Shown here in pieces: positions 30,116 through 42,360 of a DNA stretch of 64,000 nt (the stretch's first letter is position 1; each line of letters starts with the position of its first letter). Location of the stretch: the NCBI GenBank assembly GCA_950097015.1, contig CATNEN010000038.1:24775001-24839000 (forward strand), given 5' to 3'. Under the pieces are notes generated by a model. That model saw only the letters and a program-made list of their open reading frames with translations. It did not search any database and was not told the origin of the DNA. Source of the stretch: Macrostomum hystrix. Taxonomy: Eukaryota; Platyhelminthes; Macrostomidae. The position numbers and the translations under genes were made by a program.

Positions 30116-30427
30116 TTACAGTCTGTACTTGACGATGACCGCCAATCAGATGGTGAGTGTCGGACGTACGAATTTTATCTCGTACTTATCAGGTCTAACT
30201 ATGGAATTTTTCCAGCCAATAGGAAATCATCACGCACGTGGTATTTATATAGTTATTATTAATTTAATATTATTAAGCTTGCAGTGATAAAAACTTTGAT
30301 GCTGTGACCCGAGGCAAAAATTGAAGAACACGAAATCAAACAAATTGAATGAAAACAACTCATTTTTTAACACGGAATCGGATAAAGAAGAGACTAAAGC
30401 AGGTTATTAATAAAAAGAATAACTGAA

Positions 30428-31636
30428 TCACAGGTCCATCGTGCGCTCCGTGTCCGCTGGCTGTCCTGTTGTCGCCGCAGTAGCAGCAGCAGCAGCGGCG
30501 GCAGCCGACGCCGATCTCTTGTTGGCGGCTACTCTCTCTGTGACGGCAGTCAGGTCTAGCACAAACTGCTGCACTCGGGTCAGCTGCTCGGATGTGACCT
30601 GCCCGATGTCGCCACCGCCGGACTGTACAGCCGCGTCTGCCACCTGCTGCAACTGGTGGAAGCCCCTGTACTTGCCAACCATCTGGCACAGATTGTAAGA
30701 CGCCACCCGCACAGTGCCAATCTGCATGGTTCTGTCCGCCACCGAGTTTTTTATTAATGTCCACTCCGCTTCGCGCTTCATAGCTGTACTGGTGGCTGCC
30801 TCTAGTCGCTCCTGCAGGCCGCTCAGTGCATTGTTCTGGCTCAGTACCTCATTGGCTTTCGCCTCCTTGTAGGCCAACTGCTGGGCACGGCATATTTCGA
30901 TGCTCTCCTGTGTGGCCTGCTCTCGGCTCTTCAAATCCTGCAATACCAGTTTGGTTCAGTTGGGGATTTGGGAGTGCCAAAAGGGATTCGGCAGTGCCCA
31001 TTGCTGACTGACGGAACAGTCAGTTTAACTGCAAGCAGGTTAATTTAGCAGGTTCCTATTGAATTATCTATCAATCTTACCTTATACGTTGAACTGAGCG
31101 TCTCGAATCGATCGACAACTTCGCGAATCTCCGTGAACTCGTCAGACGCTTCGATGACTGTTTCCAGGTAGCGTTGAAAGGCTAAATATCGATCTGCCAA
31201 GCTGCTGAGGCGTTCACGTAGATCGGAATAAATCAGCATATCCTCCTGTATCCGAGCTATCTCCTGCTCCTTCTGGCGTCGGTAGGACCTCTCCTCGGTG
31301 GCCTTCTTAACCGCGCGCACCCGTTTAGCGTCAGTCTCTTTTAGGAAGCGGTCGAATTTCAGCAGGCTCTCCTTCAGCTGCTGCTCTTTCTTTTCAAGCT
31401 CCTCGCGACGCTGCTGAAGCGACTCCATCTTCATTTGGAATTCTTCTTTTTGGGCCTGAATTAAATTGTTTTAGTGTGGAAATTGATATCAGTGTAATAC
31501 TACTGTGAGTGGGGCTTCTAAGATAAGGAAATTTCGTTTTTCTTACACTGAGCGCTGTTTCAACTTCCATCATTTCCCGCTTTTTCTCCAGTAATCTTGT
31601 GGCCGACGTTAGGTGGTCATCTTCGCGTTCAGGCAT
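30428..31636 (-). CDS. CCDC42/CFAP73-family ciliary coiled-coil protein
   Basis: Three exons in phase 0: 31636-31547, 31455-31081 and 30937-30428, giving 324 residues (vertebrate CCDC42 and CFAP73 are just over 300). The start, ATRLLEKKREMMEVETAL, and the following MKMESLQQRREELEKKE and LKFDRFLKETDAKRVRAVKKA are the conserved DUF4200 blocks of this family. The whole protein is predicted coiled coil apart from an Ala-rich C-terminal stretch (about residues 295-310). Relatives are axonemal proteins: CFAP73 belongs to the modifier-of-inner-arms complex and CCDC42 is needed for sperm flagella. This fits an animal with motile cilia. Splice sites are canonical (GTAAGA donors, TTCAG or GCAG acceptors). 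Which paralogue it is cannot be told. Confidence 0.88.
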
Positions 31637-33725
31637 TTTCCTTTCAGGGTAAAAGGAAGTTCAGCGGGTGAAATAATCTACGAGTATGTTTGTCAATCGG
31701 TGTGAACTGTGATGTTCTGAATGAAAGTAATTATTTTATTGATTGAAACACTTACACAAGCATTTTGTCCTCAAATCTGGACTTGAAGTAATCTTCGATG
31801 CTTCCTGTCATTTCTACAACAATGCTTCTGAAAAAAGTTGGTGAAGTAAAAAAGCTATTGAAATGAATAAATTAAGCTTTAAACGATATTGCTTCATTTT
31901 TACATGCTATTTCGTTTTATGTGGTAGAAAGAAATAATGCGAAACGAGGAACGTTCACTTTAGGGAATGAAAAACATGGCGCGATACATATGCATTGCAC
32001 CACCTTCGAGTCAAAAGGTATTAACACGCGAAAAAAATGTATTTTTTAATGTTCAGATCAACAAACAGAAGCGCTTATTGTTTCTTAATCTTAGTTTGTT
32101 ATTAAGTTGTCTATAGCTATATATTTTATTAAACATAGAAAATAGGCAGGTATCTTGATTCGAGTCATATAATATAACATTAAATATGACACTTATAATA
32201 TGACATATATGTGTTATATTATATTATTTTAATTACACTAGGGCCCTCATTGGCCAAATTAAACTAGCGCGCGAAATATTTTTATATTTTCTTTTATATG
32301 CTACAAATCTATACATAATCTTTGTTTTACTCCACTGAAATATACTGGGAGTGTTATATTATATTATTTTATTATTCAATTCAATAGGATTTTGGTATAA
32401 ATACAGAGGGGTTTTCATATAGGAAGCTAACTGTTCGGTCTGCCATTAAATTGGAGCTTAAACAGTTCAGTCTCTTTGTGAGCATACTGAAAAAGCCTTA
32501 CTTATTTCTAAGGGAGTGGAAACCGTTAAAACCGATCCGGGAAAAAGCCAGAGTACAGACTGGCCAAAAGAGCCTGAATTATCTGACTAAAGTGTCTGAA
32601 ACATCTGAGAGCAGTGTCTCTAGAACTGCCTAGATCTAATATCTAGAACACTACTGGCAGAAGGCCAGAACTATCGTGTTAAGAGCCACCTACCCAAACT
32701 ATCAGTAGTTTGAATCAATCCACCCAACGGGGGTGCGGTATAATGATTGTATAGGTCACTTTAAGTGACTGAAAACAATAAATAAGGAAGTTAGGCCAAC
32801 CATTTGCAGTATGCATTACTAAAGAGGAGAAGTTGAATTACTAGGAAAGTTCAATATAGAAGAAGCACTACAACATATTCATTTCTGCTAAACAAATTAA
32901 ATTTTGATTAACATATTCAATGTTAGGATTATTAAAATGGCCACATAGCTTAAAGCAGTATTCCCCGTAAAAAAACTCAACATTAAAGTAACATTTCGGA
33001 CGCTAGAACATCAAATAAAAGGCCTTACATATTTACTACCGACGCAGAACATTTTACATATGCTTTATATACGATTAACAAAGGAATATGACACTGTCTA
33101 CGCAAAATGATACAAATGTAAATATTCGCATAACTATATAAATTAGTAAAATTCATTTAAAATTCGAAGAATTGCGCTTTGATATTAGCCATGCGAGTTA
33201 TACATCTCAAATCTTATTATCTCTCTATTGGCATAGTACATTCTATATGAGAAGCGTGTTTGATGATGTGGTCTAGACGCGTACTATTGATTTAAAGCTG
33301 AAAAGCTGACTGCTTTTAATTCCAAACAAATTTTAGTTGTCCTAAGATGCAACAGTTTTAAACTGTACAAGTCAATGAAAAATGTGTTTATTAATAATAA
33401 TTTATTTTTTTAGGTAAAATGTTTTAGCAAAACACAAAAGCAGTCAAACTTTAAATAACGTTTGTTTGAACACGATAAAATAATATTTCAGATTTGAATT
33501 ATCAATAGTTATCGAGTTTTATAACCTGGATTATTCGAATGCATATTTTAAATCGTTTGTTAGATTGTTCGTTACATTTGATACTTTTGGTTTTAGTATT
33601 CTTAATAGTTTTTTTCATTTGTATTAAACTTCGCATACTTTTTTTTCATACCAGAACAACTTTATTTTATAGTAACACATTTTGCAAAACGAATTTTCAT
33701 CTCCTGAAAAAGAATGATAATGTCT
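31637..33725. other. Intergenic between divergent genes
   Basis: The CCDC42-like gene (minus) and NIPSNAP (plus) diverge here, so both promoters should lie in it. Very AT-rich with long A/T runs. No coding sequence recognised. Confidence 0.5.
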
Positions 33726-36673
33726 ATGAGACTTTTCGGTTCATCTGTAATAAATTATTGGTCAAAATCCATCGGCAGGTAAGCATCAGACAGACAGATA
33801 CTAGATTCAACTCACTCTCCATATTGTTTGTATATTTTTTAGAGCTAATAAGTAAAGCTTGAGAAGAAAAAAAAGAGAATTATTTTATCTATAATTTCAT
33901 AATACACTTTTTAAACCAACGATACTTAGATTCCAAGCAATAAATTTGTCTTATTGTTACTTTAGTTCTAGCAGCATATGCTTTGCATTGACTAAGGAAA
34001 ATGCAGCTGAATATTTTATGTTTTAATACTTTATTTAATTATCTAATTTACTAATTGTCTCTGTTGAAACTACATTATTTCTAAATAATTGAAAAGCGAT
34101 AAATTTGAATTTATTAAAGAAAAATGTAGCAAATGAGATTTAAAGCTTTATGGCCGCAACCGTGTGAATTAAAAAACCCTAAAAGATATTTTTTAATACA
34201 TCGGAAATATAATTTTTTTAATTAACAATTAATTTTAGCGTGCTGTTAACTTTCTGTACTTATACAGTTTTCCAGACTAAATTTCATGTTTTATATAGAA
34301 TCAGTTTACACTAAACTATTTTTAGTGTCTTTAACCTAATTAAAAACTAAAAAAGTGCTACATGCTTGCTAATTGAAATTTATCTACTTTATCAAAGTAT
34401 TCACAAACTTTTTTGTTCATTTAATGATATGCACAAAATTTGTCAGCCTTCGACAGGTGCATAACAGTGCCAGCTCACTGGGCTTGCTGAAGGGTCTTGG
34501 CGGCAGCTCAAAAAAGGGCGCCAATGACAGCAGTGGTAAGCAGGAAGGCATTGGCGCCCAGAGCAACCGTCTTTCAGATGGACAGGATATCTTTGAGCTG
34601 CAGAGTAAGTGCCTAATGATTTATTGATTTAAAAAATATAAATTAATAGTTACAGGATCTTCACCTAGACTGAACTCATAAAACTTGCAGTTCACCTTGT
34701 CAGGCCTCATTTCATGCAAAACTACTTAGGAGAGACGTGAGTAATGGCTTCTCTGTCTTAATAATCATTTAAAAAACTTTAGTTCTATTTTTTTAACTTC
34801 TACTACATTTGGTGACAGTCAGGTGACCTTGCTTTCAGAGAGTTACCCCGGATTTCAGAGAGTTACCCCGGATTTCAGAGAGTTATCCTGGATTTCAGAG
34901 GGTTATCCTGGATTTCAGAGGGTTATCCTGGATTTCAGAGGGTTATCCTGGATTTCAGAGGGTTATCCTGGATTTCAGAGGGTTATCCTGGATTTCAGAG
35001 AGTTATCCTGGATTTCAGAGGGTTATCCTGGATTTCAGAGAGTTATCCTGGATTTCAGAGGGTTACCCTGGATTTCAGAGAGTTACCCTGGATTTCAGAG
35101 GGTTACCCTGGATTTCAGAGAGTTATCCTGGATTTCAGAGGGTTACCCCGGATTTCAGAGGGTTATCCTGGATTTCAGAGGGTTATCCTGGATTTCAGAG
35201 GGTTATCCTGGATTTCAGAGAGTTATCCTGGATTTCAGAGGGTTATCCTGGATTTCAGAGAGTTATCCTGGATTTCAGAGGGTTACCCTGGATTTCAGAG
35301 AGTTATCCTGGATTTCAGAGGGTTACCCTGGATTTCAGAGAGTTATCCTGGATTTCAGAGGGTTACCCCGGATTTCAGAGGGTTATCCTGGATTTCAGAG
35401 GGTTACCCTGGATTTCAGAGGGTTACCCTGGATTTCAGAGAGTTATCCTGGATTTCAGAGGGTTACCCCGGATTTCAGAGGGTTACCCTGGATTTCAGAG
35501 AGTTATCCTGGATTTCAGAGGGTTACCCTGGATTTCAGAGGGTTACCCCGGATTTCAGAGGGTTACCCTGGATTTCAGAGGGTTACCCTGGATTTCAGAG
35601 GGTTACCCTGGATTTCAGAGGGTTACCCTGGATTTCAGAGAGTTACCCTGGATTTCAGAGGGTTATCCTGGATTTCAGAGAGTTATCCTGGATTTCAGAG
35701 GGTTACCCTGGATTTCAGAGGATTTCAGTCTTCGGTGTTACCAATGAAAGCTACATTTAATTGGCATTGCTGCATATCCTTACCCAACGCAGCAAGCGTT
35801 TTGTTGAGCTATTCGAAGACAAAGACTCCGGTGCTGAACTATTGGGCTCATTCACCTGCGAAATTGGTCCACAAGACGAAGCTGTACATATCTGGCGATT
35901 TCGTGGCGGCTACCGGGCCTACCAGAAGCACTATCACATGTACAGATCGGACGCTGAACTACTCAGCTATCGACAAAAGCGCAACGAGATGCTGCGGTCG
36001 AGGCGAAATCAGCTGTGCCTTCGATTCACCTTCTGGCCAGAGTTGGCTCCCAGAACTGGAGATCATATCTACGAGCTGCGAAGCTACAATCTGAGGCCGG
36101 GTGAGTTGCACAATTGGAGTACAATCTACAATTGTCCGACGACGGAGAAGGACGACGATGGGAGACACCCTTCCGTAGCCTTTATAAAGGCACTGGCGCA
36201 TCATTTGGTGACACTAGACTCGCAGCTCACACGCACACAGGTGTGTACACCTGGCCTGACTTTCTCATCGTCAGGCAGTGTACACTCTCACTGTGCCTTG
36301 AAGGTCGGCCCTCAAGACCCCAAATGACCTTGATGCGAGAGGCAAACGCGTTAGACCGCTCTGCCGCTGACCCCTGCACCGCAACTAACTGAAATGTCCA
36401 GGCAACCTGCTGGAGTGGGGCAACTACTGGGCCAGCGGTATGCGCATTCGAGGCGGTGACAATGAGGCCGTGTGCGGCCTGTTCTCACACATCGGCGAGC
36501 AGCACCAGGTGCATCACCTGTGGTGCTACAACGATTTGGCGCATAGAGACGACGTTCGAAATCTGGCCTGGCACCATCCGGCCTGGGCGGACACTGTGCG
36601 TAAAACAGTCGCCCTGGTCGACACAATGAGCTGCCGGGTGCTTAAGGCTACACCTTTTAGTCCGTTGCAGTAA
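33726..36673 (+). CDS. NIPSNAP: NIPSNAP-family mitochondrial protein
   Basis: Five exons, phases verified: 33726-33778, 34447-34604, 34691-34736, 35793-36100 and 36402-36673, giving 278 residues (vertebrate NIPSNAP1/2 are about 284). Exon 1 plus the start of exon 2 encode a basic, hydroxylated N-terminus (MRLFGSSVINYWSKSIG) that looks like a mitochondrial presequence. The two ferredoxin-like NIPSNAP repeats follow: IHLVRPHFMQNY and FTCEIGPQDEAVHIWRFRGG, then IYELRSYNLRPGN, LEWGNYWASGMRIR and HHLWCYNDLAHRDDVRNLAW. NIPSNAP1/2 are mitochondrial proteins that act as mitophagy signals. Intron 3 is mostly a 20-bp satellite and intron 4 holds a SINE. Two AATAAA signals follow at about 36966 and 36979. 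The exon 1 choice is inferred from phase and presequence character. Confidence 0.9.
34840..35730. repeat. 20-bp minisatellite in NIPSNAP intron 3
   Basis: About 44 units of GGTTACCCTGGATTTCAGAG, extremely regular, varying only at two or three positions. Every unit contains TTTCAG, an acceptor-like hexamer, upstream of the genuine acceptor at 35792. The array fills most of the 1056-bp intron. Confidence 0.95.
36180..36390 (-). mobile_element. SINE family 1 copy in NIPSNAP intron 4
   Basis: The complement starts GGTCAGCGGCAGAGCGGTCT (A box) and contains the shared body ACTGCCTGACGATGAGAAAG and the distal CACCAAATGATGCGCC. It fills most of the 301-bp intron between exons 4 and 5. Confidence 0.85.
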
Positions 36674-37014
36674 CTTGGGATTCTTTGTGTTTTTTGTATC
36701 TCTAGAATTTAGCTATTGGTTTTCGTTTGATTAACTTAGTATTAACATTGTTTCACAGCTATTTGTAAAGAGTAGATTGGCGTCACAGATTTTAGTAAGA
36801 CCAGCTTTTTAGATTTTAGATTTTTTTTACTTTTTTTAATTTGAATATGTTCTCTTTTGATAGTTTTGTATTATTGCTAACGAATTAAATATAAATGTTT
36901 TTTAAGTTTGTTTGAAAAAACTAAATCGAAAGATAGAATTTGTTCTCCGTTGCAGTGCTGCGAAAATAAATTTCTGGCAATAAAGTTTTGTCTCCGTATA
37001 TTTCTACCTCTCCA

Positions 37015-38010
37015 CTTATTTTGACCTCGCCTTCTCTTCCCTCGCCTTCTCTTCCCTCGCCTTCTCTTCCCTCGCCTTCTCTCCCCTCGCCTTCTCTCCC
37101 CCTCGCCTTCTCTCCCTCGCCTTCTCTTACCTCGCCTTCTCTTACCTCGCCTTCTCTTCCCTCGCCTTCTCTTACCTCGCCTTCTCTTACCTCGCCTTCT
37201 CTCCCCCTCGCCTTCTCTCCCCCTCGACTTCTCTCCCCCTCGACTTCTCTCCCCCTCGCCTTCTCTCCCCCTCGCCTTCTCTCCCCATCGCCTTCTCTGC
37301 CCCTTGCTTTCTCTCCCCTCGACTTCTCTCCCCCTCGACTTCTCTCCCCCTAGCCTTCTCTCCCCCTCGCCTTCTCTCCCCCTCGCCTTCTCTCCCCCTC
37401 GCCTTCTCTCCCCCTCGCCTTCTCTCCCCCTCGACTTCTCTTACCCCACCTTCTTCCCCTCGCCTTCTCTCCCCCTCGACTTCTCTCCCCCTCGCCTTCT
37501 CTTCCCTCGCCTTCTCTTACCTCGCCTTCTCTTACCTCGCCTTCTCTCCCCCCTCGCCTTCTCTCCCCCTCGACTTCTCTCCCCCTCGCCTTCTCTCCCC
37601 CTCGCCTTCTCTCCCCCCTCGACATCTCTCCCCCTAGCCTTCTCTCCCCCTCGCCTTCTCTCCCCCTCGCCTTCTCTCCCCCTCGACTTCTCTTGCCCCA
37701 CCTTCTCCCCCTCGCCTTCTCTCCCCCCTCGACTTCTCTCCCCCTCGCCTTCTCTCCCCCTCGCCTTCTCTCCCCATCGCCTTCTCTGCCCCTTGCTTTC
37801 TCTCCCCTCGACTTCTCTCCCCCTCGACTTCTCTCCCCCTAGCCTTCTCTCCCCCTCGCCTTCTCTCCCCCTCGCCTTCTCTCCCCCTCGCCTTCTCTCC
37901 CCCTCGACTTCTCTTACCCCACCTTCTTCCCCTCGCCTTCTCTCCCCCTCGACTTCTCTCCCCCTCGACTTCTCTCCCCTCGACTTCTCTCCCCCTCGAC
38001 TTCTCTGCAC
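37015..38010. repeat. 16-17 bp polypyrimidine minisatellite
   Basis: About 60 units of CTCGCCTTCTCTCCCC and variants (CTCGACTTCTC, TTACCTCGCC). One strand is almost pure pyrimidine, so the array is a candidate for triplex (H-DNA) formation. Two stretches near 37300-37480 and 37790-37960 repeat the same order of variants about 490 bp apart, i.e. a higher-order repeat. Confidence 0.92.
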
Positions 38011-38045
38011 TCGCGCCTTCTCGCAGCAACAACGTCAGTTTTAAT

Positions 38046-38140
38046 TCGGCGACACTAATCTACGGCCACACTAATCTACGGCCACACTAATCTATGGCCA
38101 CACTAATCTACGGCCACACTAATTTATGGCCACACTAATC
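38046..38140. repeat. 17-bp tandem repeat
   Basis: Five to six copies of CGGCCACACTAATCTA, directly after the polypyrimidine array. Confidence 0.85.
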
Positions 38141-38883
38141 GGCTCGTACCTTGGCAACACAGATCCAGTGAAGTCTGTGTTGTAGTAAGCCACACTACTT
38201 CGTAATTTCAATCAACATAAATTTGTTTTGCATTCGCCTTATAAAGTTAGTATGATTTCTTTATTTATCGTTATTTCGATTGTTAATTGAAATAACGATT
38301 CGAAGGCACTTATAGATAAAAAAGTTACCCACCTCATTTACAACATTCTGTTTATTACTCAATTAACAAAAAACTTATTCCAAATAAAAATTTAAGAACC
38401 GAAATTTTTTATGGCCATAAAGAAAAATAAAATTCCTTCGGTTCCTATCCTGCCTTAAAATGCCACGTGACAAAATAATGCAAACACTAGACTATACGCG
38501 TATCTGGCCCAGGCAATGCCCTTATTTGCTTGCTAAGAAAACATTGTGTCACGCTTCGAATCTCAGTCGAGTATTTTTCGCTCATAAACGAATCGCCGAC
38601 AATTTTCCGTCTTTTGTCTCTTGAACAGAAACTGAGATGAGAGCTGAAATTTTAAACAGTAAACTCGCTTATAGCGTGCCCGTTCATACAAGTCCCGTTT
38701 TTATTTGTCCGTGTGTGGTCCGACTGTGAGAAACTGTCTGAGTTTTTATTGTATTTCTTTTTTTCGCAACGTAGTGGCCTAATTTGCTATAAATATGGCC
38801 TGACTTTCGTTTCTAAAGCTTTCCTCATAATGCCACACCTGCAATTCAATCTCATCACTGTCACCAACTGCACGTAAGACAAT
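38141..38883. other. Upstream region of the EF-hand gene
   Basis: No coding sequence recognised. The promoter and 5' UTR of the EF-hand gene should lie here; TATAAATATGG at about 38789 is a candidate TATA box about 95 bp before the start codon. Confidence 0.45.
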
Positions 38884-41845
38884 ATGGAATTCGAGGCGAT
38901 CTTCAAGGCTTTAGACAAGGATTCTTCTGGCGAGATCGACATCCAAGAACTCAAGGAGTGAGTATTCGTTCGATTTACCATACCTCTGTTAATAAATATG
39001 AGCACATCAGGAAGAAGATGACTGAATCAGAGAGTGTACATCATGAAGTAGATGACTGAATCAGAGAGTGTTCATCATGAAGTAGATGACTGAATCAGAG
39101 AGTGTTCATCATGAAGTAGATGACTGAATCAGAGAGTGTACATCATGAAGTAGATGACTGAATCAGAGAGTGTTCATCATGAAGTAGATGACTGAATCAG
39201 AGAGTGTACATCATGAAGTAGATGACTGAATCAGAGAGTGTACATCATGAAGTAGATGACTGAATCAGAGAGTGTTCATCATGAAGTAGATGACTGAATC
39301 AGAGAGTGTACATCAGGAAGAAGATGACTGAATCAGAGAGTGTTCATCATGAAGAAGATGACTGAATCAGAGAGTGTACATCAGGAAGAAGATGACTGAA
39401 TCAGAGAGTGTTCATCATGAAGTAGATGACTGAATCAGAGAGTGTACATCATGAAGTAGATGACTGAATCAGAGAGTGTACATCAGGAAGTAGATGACTG
39501 AATCAGAGAGTGTACATCATGAAGTAGATGACTGAATCAGAGAGTGTACATCATGAAGTAGATGACTGAATCAGAGAGTGTTCATCATGAAGTAGATGAC
39601 TGAATCAGAGAGTGTACATCATGAAGTAGATGACTGAATCAGAGAGTGTACATCAGGAAGTAGATGACTGAATCAGAGAGTGTACATCATGAAGTAGATG
39701 ACTGAATCAGAGAGTGTACATCATGAAGTAGATGACTGAATCAGAGAGTGTTCATCATGAAGTAGATGACTGAATCAGAGAGTGTACATCATGAAGTAGA
39801 TGACTGAATCAGAGAGTGTACATCATGAAGTAGATGACTGAATCAGAGAGTGTTCATCATGAAGTAGATGACTGAATCAGAGAGTGTACATCAGGAAGAA
39901 GATGACTGAATCAGAGAGTGTTCATCATGAAGAAGATGACTGAATCAGAGAGTGTACATCAGGAAGAAGATGACTGAATCAGAGAGTGTTCATCATGAAG
40001 TAGATGACTGAATCAGAGAGTGTACATCATGAAGTAGATGACTGAATCAGAGAGTGTACATCAGGAAGTAGATGACTGAATCAGAGAGTGTACATCATGA
40101 AGTAGATGACTGAATCAGAGAGTGTACATCATGAAGTAGATGACTGAATCAGAGAGTGTTCATCATGAAGTAGATGACTGAATCAGAGAGTGTACATCAT
40201 GAAGTAGATGACTGAATCAGAGAGTGTTCATCATGAAGTAGATGACTGAATCAGAGAGTGTTCATCATGAAGTAGATGACTGAATCAGAGAGTGTACATC
40301 AGGAAGAAGATGACTGAATCAGAGAGTGTTCATCATGAAGTAGATGATTGAATCAGAGAGTGTACATCATGAAGTAGATGACTGAATCAGAGAGTGTACA
40401 TCAGGAAGAAGATGACTGAATCAGAGAGTGTACATCAGGAAGAAGATGACTGAATCAGAGAGTGTTCATCATGAAGAAGATGACTGAATCAGAGAGTGTA
40501 CATCAGGAAGAAGATGACTGAATCAGAGAGTGTTCATCATGAAGAAGATGACTGAATCAGAGAGTGTACATCAGGAAGAAGATGACTGAATCAGAGAGTG
40601 TTCAACATGAAATAGTAGATGATTATGCCGTAATCCATTTCACTGTACATTTCACAGCTACATGAAGCAGCAGAACCTGCCACATGACTTCGCCGACCGG
40701 TGGCAGAAGACATTCGATTTGGATAGCAACGGCACCATCTCGCTCGAGGAGTTTCGCAAAGTCCTCGGACTTCAGCCACGAAGGCTTGTTTAAAAAATAT
40801 TATAATTTTTTTTGAAATAATTTGTTTTTAGCTGATAATAATCATAATTAATCAATAAACGCTGTAGGGACTACCTATCATTCTTTAAAGAGGCTGACAA
40901 AGACGGTCGCGGTGTTGTGAAAATTAAAGATCTCAAGCAGTAAGTGCATTGTGAAACTGGCTATAATTTGATTATCATGCTTTGATTTGAGGGGAGTTAT
41001 GTAGGGATGTAGGGACAGTGACATTCACACTGTAGGGATAGTGGCATTCACACTGTAGGTATAGTGACATTGACACTGTAGGGATAGTGGCATTGATACT
41101 CTAGGGATAGTGGCATTCACACTGTAGGGATAGTGACATTCACACTGTAGGGATAGTGACATTCACACTGTAGGGATAGTGGCATTGATACTCTAGGGAT
41201 AGTGGCATTCACACTGTAGGGACAGTGACATTCACACTGTAGGGATAGTGACATGCACACTGTAGGGACAGTGACATTCACACTGTAGGGATAGTGACAT
41301 TCACACTGTAGGGATAGTGGCATGCACACTGTAGGGATAGTGACATGCACACTGTAGGGATAGTGACATGCACACTGTAGGGATAGTGACATTCACACTG
41401 TTGGGATAGTGACATTCACACTGTAGGGACAGTGACATTCACACTGTAGGGATAGTGACATGCACACTGTAGGGATAGTGACATTCACACTGTAGGGATA
41501 GTGGCATTGATACTGTAGGGATAGTGGCATTGACACTGTAGGGATAGTGGCATTGATACTGTAGGGATAGTGGCATTGACACTGTAGGGATAGTGGCATT
41601 GATACCGTAGGGATAGTGGCATTCACACTGTAGGGATAGTGGCATTGACACTGTAGGGATAGTGGCATTGATACCGTAGGGATAGTGGTTTTTCCAAAGC
41701 ATCATTAAACAAACTGATGTAATGACCGATTTTCAGGGTATTCCAGCAACGGGAAGCGGAGGACGTTTTCGAAATGTACTTTAAGGACTTTCCAAGTGAG
41801 GACGACTTAAAACTTCAAGACTACAAAAGCAAGATGCAGCTCTGA
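38884..41845 (+). CDS. Small EF-hand calcium-binding protein
   Basis: Four exons: 38884-38957, 40658-40783, 40868-40939 and 41737-41845, giving 126 residues. EF-hand 1 has a canonical loop at residues 11-22 (DKDSSGEIDIQE) and EF-hand 2 at 45-56 (DLDSNGTISLEE). EF-hand 3 (ADKDGRGVVKIKD) has Lys at loop position 9 and Asp at 12 and may bind weakly; a fourth hand is degenerate. Size and the pattern FKALDKDSSGEIDIQEL resemble the 16-20 kDa calcium-binding proteins of flatworms. Introns 1 and 3 are almost wholly minisatellite. Intron 2 is odd: frame continuity needs exon 2 to end at AAG/GCTTGT, a GC-AG intron; otherwise the frame stops 10 bases later at TAA (40791). Confidence 0.85.
39007..40612. 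repeat. 34-bp minisatellite in EF-hand gene intron 1
   Basis: About 47 units with core GATGACTGAATCAGAGAGTG followed by T(A/T)CATCA(T/G)GAAG(T/A)A. It starts 49 bp after the donor and ends about 45 bp before the acceptor, so the 1.7-kb intron is essentially the array. Blocks of variants recur (39270-39600 resembles 39860-40190, about 590 bp apart), indicating higher-order duplication. Confidence 0.95.
40995..41690. repeat. 23-bp minisatellite in EF-hand gene intron 3
   Basis: About 30 units of TGTAGGGATAGTGACATTCA plus CAC, filling most of the 797-bp intron. Unit variants (GACATGCAC, GGCATTGAT) are clustered along the array. Confidence 0.95.
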
Positions 41846-42064
41846 GCAAGGCTGTACTAAATGATAACAATGGGTTCTATACAACATTTTTCTCTGTTGA
41901 GGTGACTCATGGACTATCTATATAATTTTTTCACTACTATAATGTAAGTACATGCGTACTATTAATTAATCTAGAAAGTTCATTACTACTTTTTAGTGTC
42001 CTTCTTTACTTAGATAATATATAGTATGATATTTCATTAACTAATCCACTAATAATTGATAATA

Positions 42065-42360
42065 AGTGAATATTACCTGCGCCAATTGGGCCAGATGTGC
42101 AGCCGACAGCACAGCCGCATCTATTGCGCGGCGCGTCTAAGGGTTGCACACGACTTCTTTGGACTGGGGGGACGTGACACCTACCTTTTAATTACCCCAG
42201 CTGTTGCTTGTAACCCTTAAACAGCTGGGTAAAGTGAAGCAATGCAGAGTTCAGCGCCAAAATCAAACAAAATTTTCCACTGAAGTCCGGAATCGAACCC
42301 CCGACCTTCCAATCTGAGATTGCTACGCTCTAACCACAAACTAGAACCCCCTAATCTACT
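42065..42360 (-). mobile_element. tRNA-derived SINE, family 2
   Basis: The complement begins GGGGTTCTAGTTTGTGGTTA (A-box region) with a B box GGGGGTTCGATTCCGG. The body includes CCCAGCTGTTTAAGGGTTAC and TCCCCCCAGTCC, and the far end (GTGCAGCCGACAGCACAGCC on the plus strand) matches the copies at 43385 and 52745. Clearly distinct from family 1. Confidence 0.85.

Noticed and set aside
29862..30287. Ser-Gly-Thr-Pro repeat protein
   Set aside because: A 24-bp satellite with automatic open frames; related arrays lie in an intron and a pseudogene. Transcription was not excluded but there is no positive evidence.
33539..33862. Hydrophobic 107-codon frame as a membrane protein
   Set aside because: AT-driven Phe/Leu/Ile richness; another frame of the same stretch gives NIPSNAP exon 1 with correct phase and donor.
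34823..36094. 423-codon frame across the NIPSNAP intron array and exon 4
   Set aside because: Produced by the 20-bp satellite (60 bp = 20 codons) fused to the intron and, out of frame, to real NIPSNAP exon sequence.
37304..38044. Ser/Pro/Leu-rich and Arg/Glu/Gly-rich frames in the polypyrimidine array
   Set aside because: Both strands are open because of low complexity; no independent evidence of coding.
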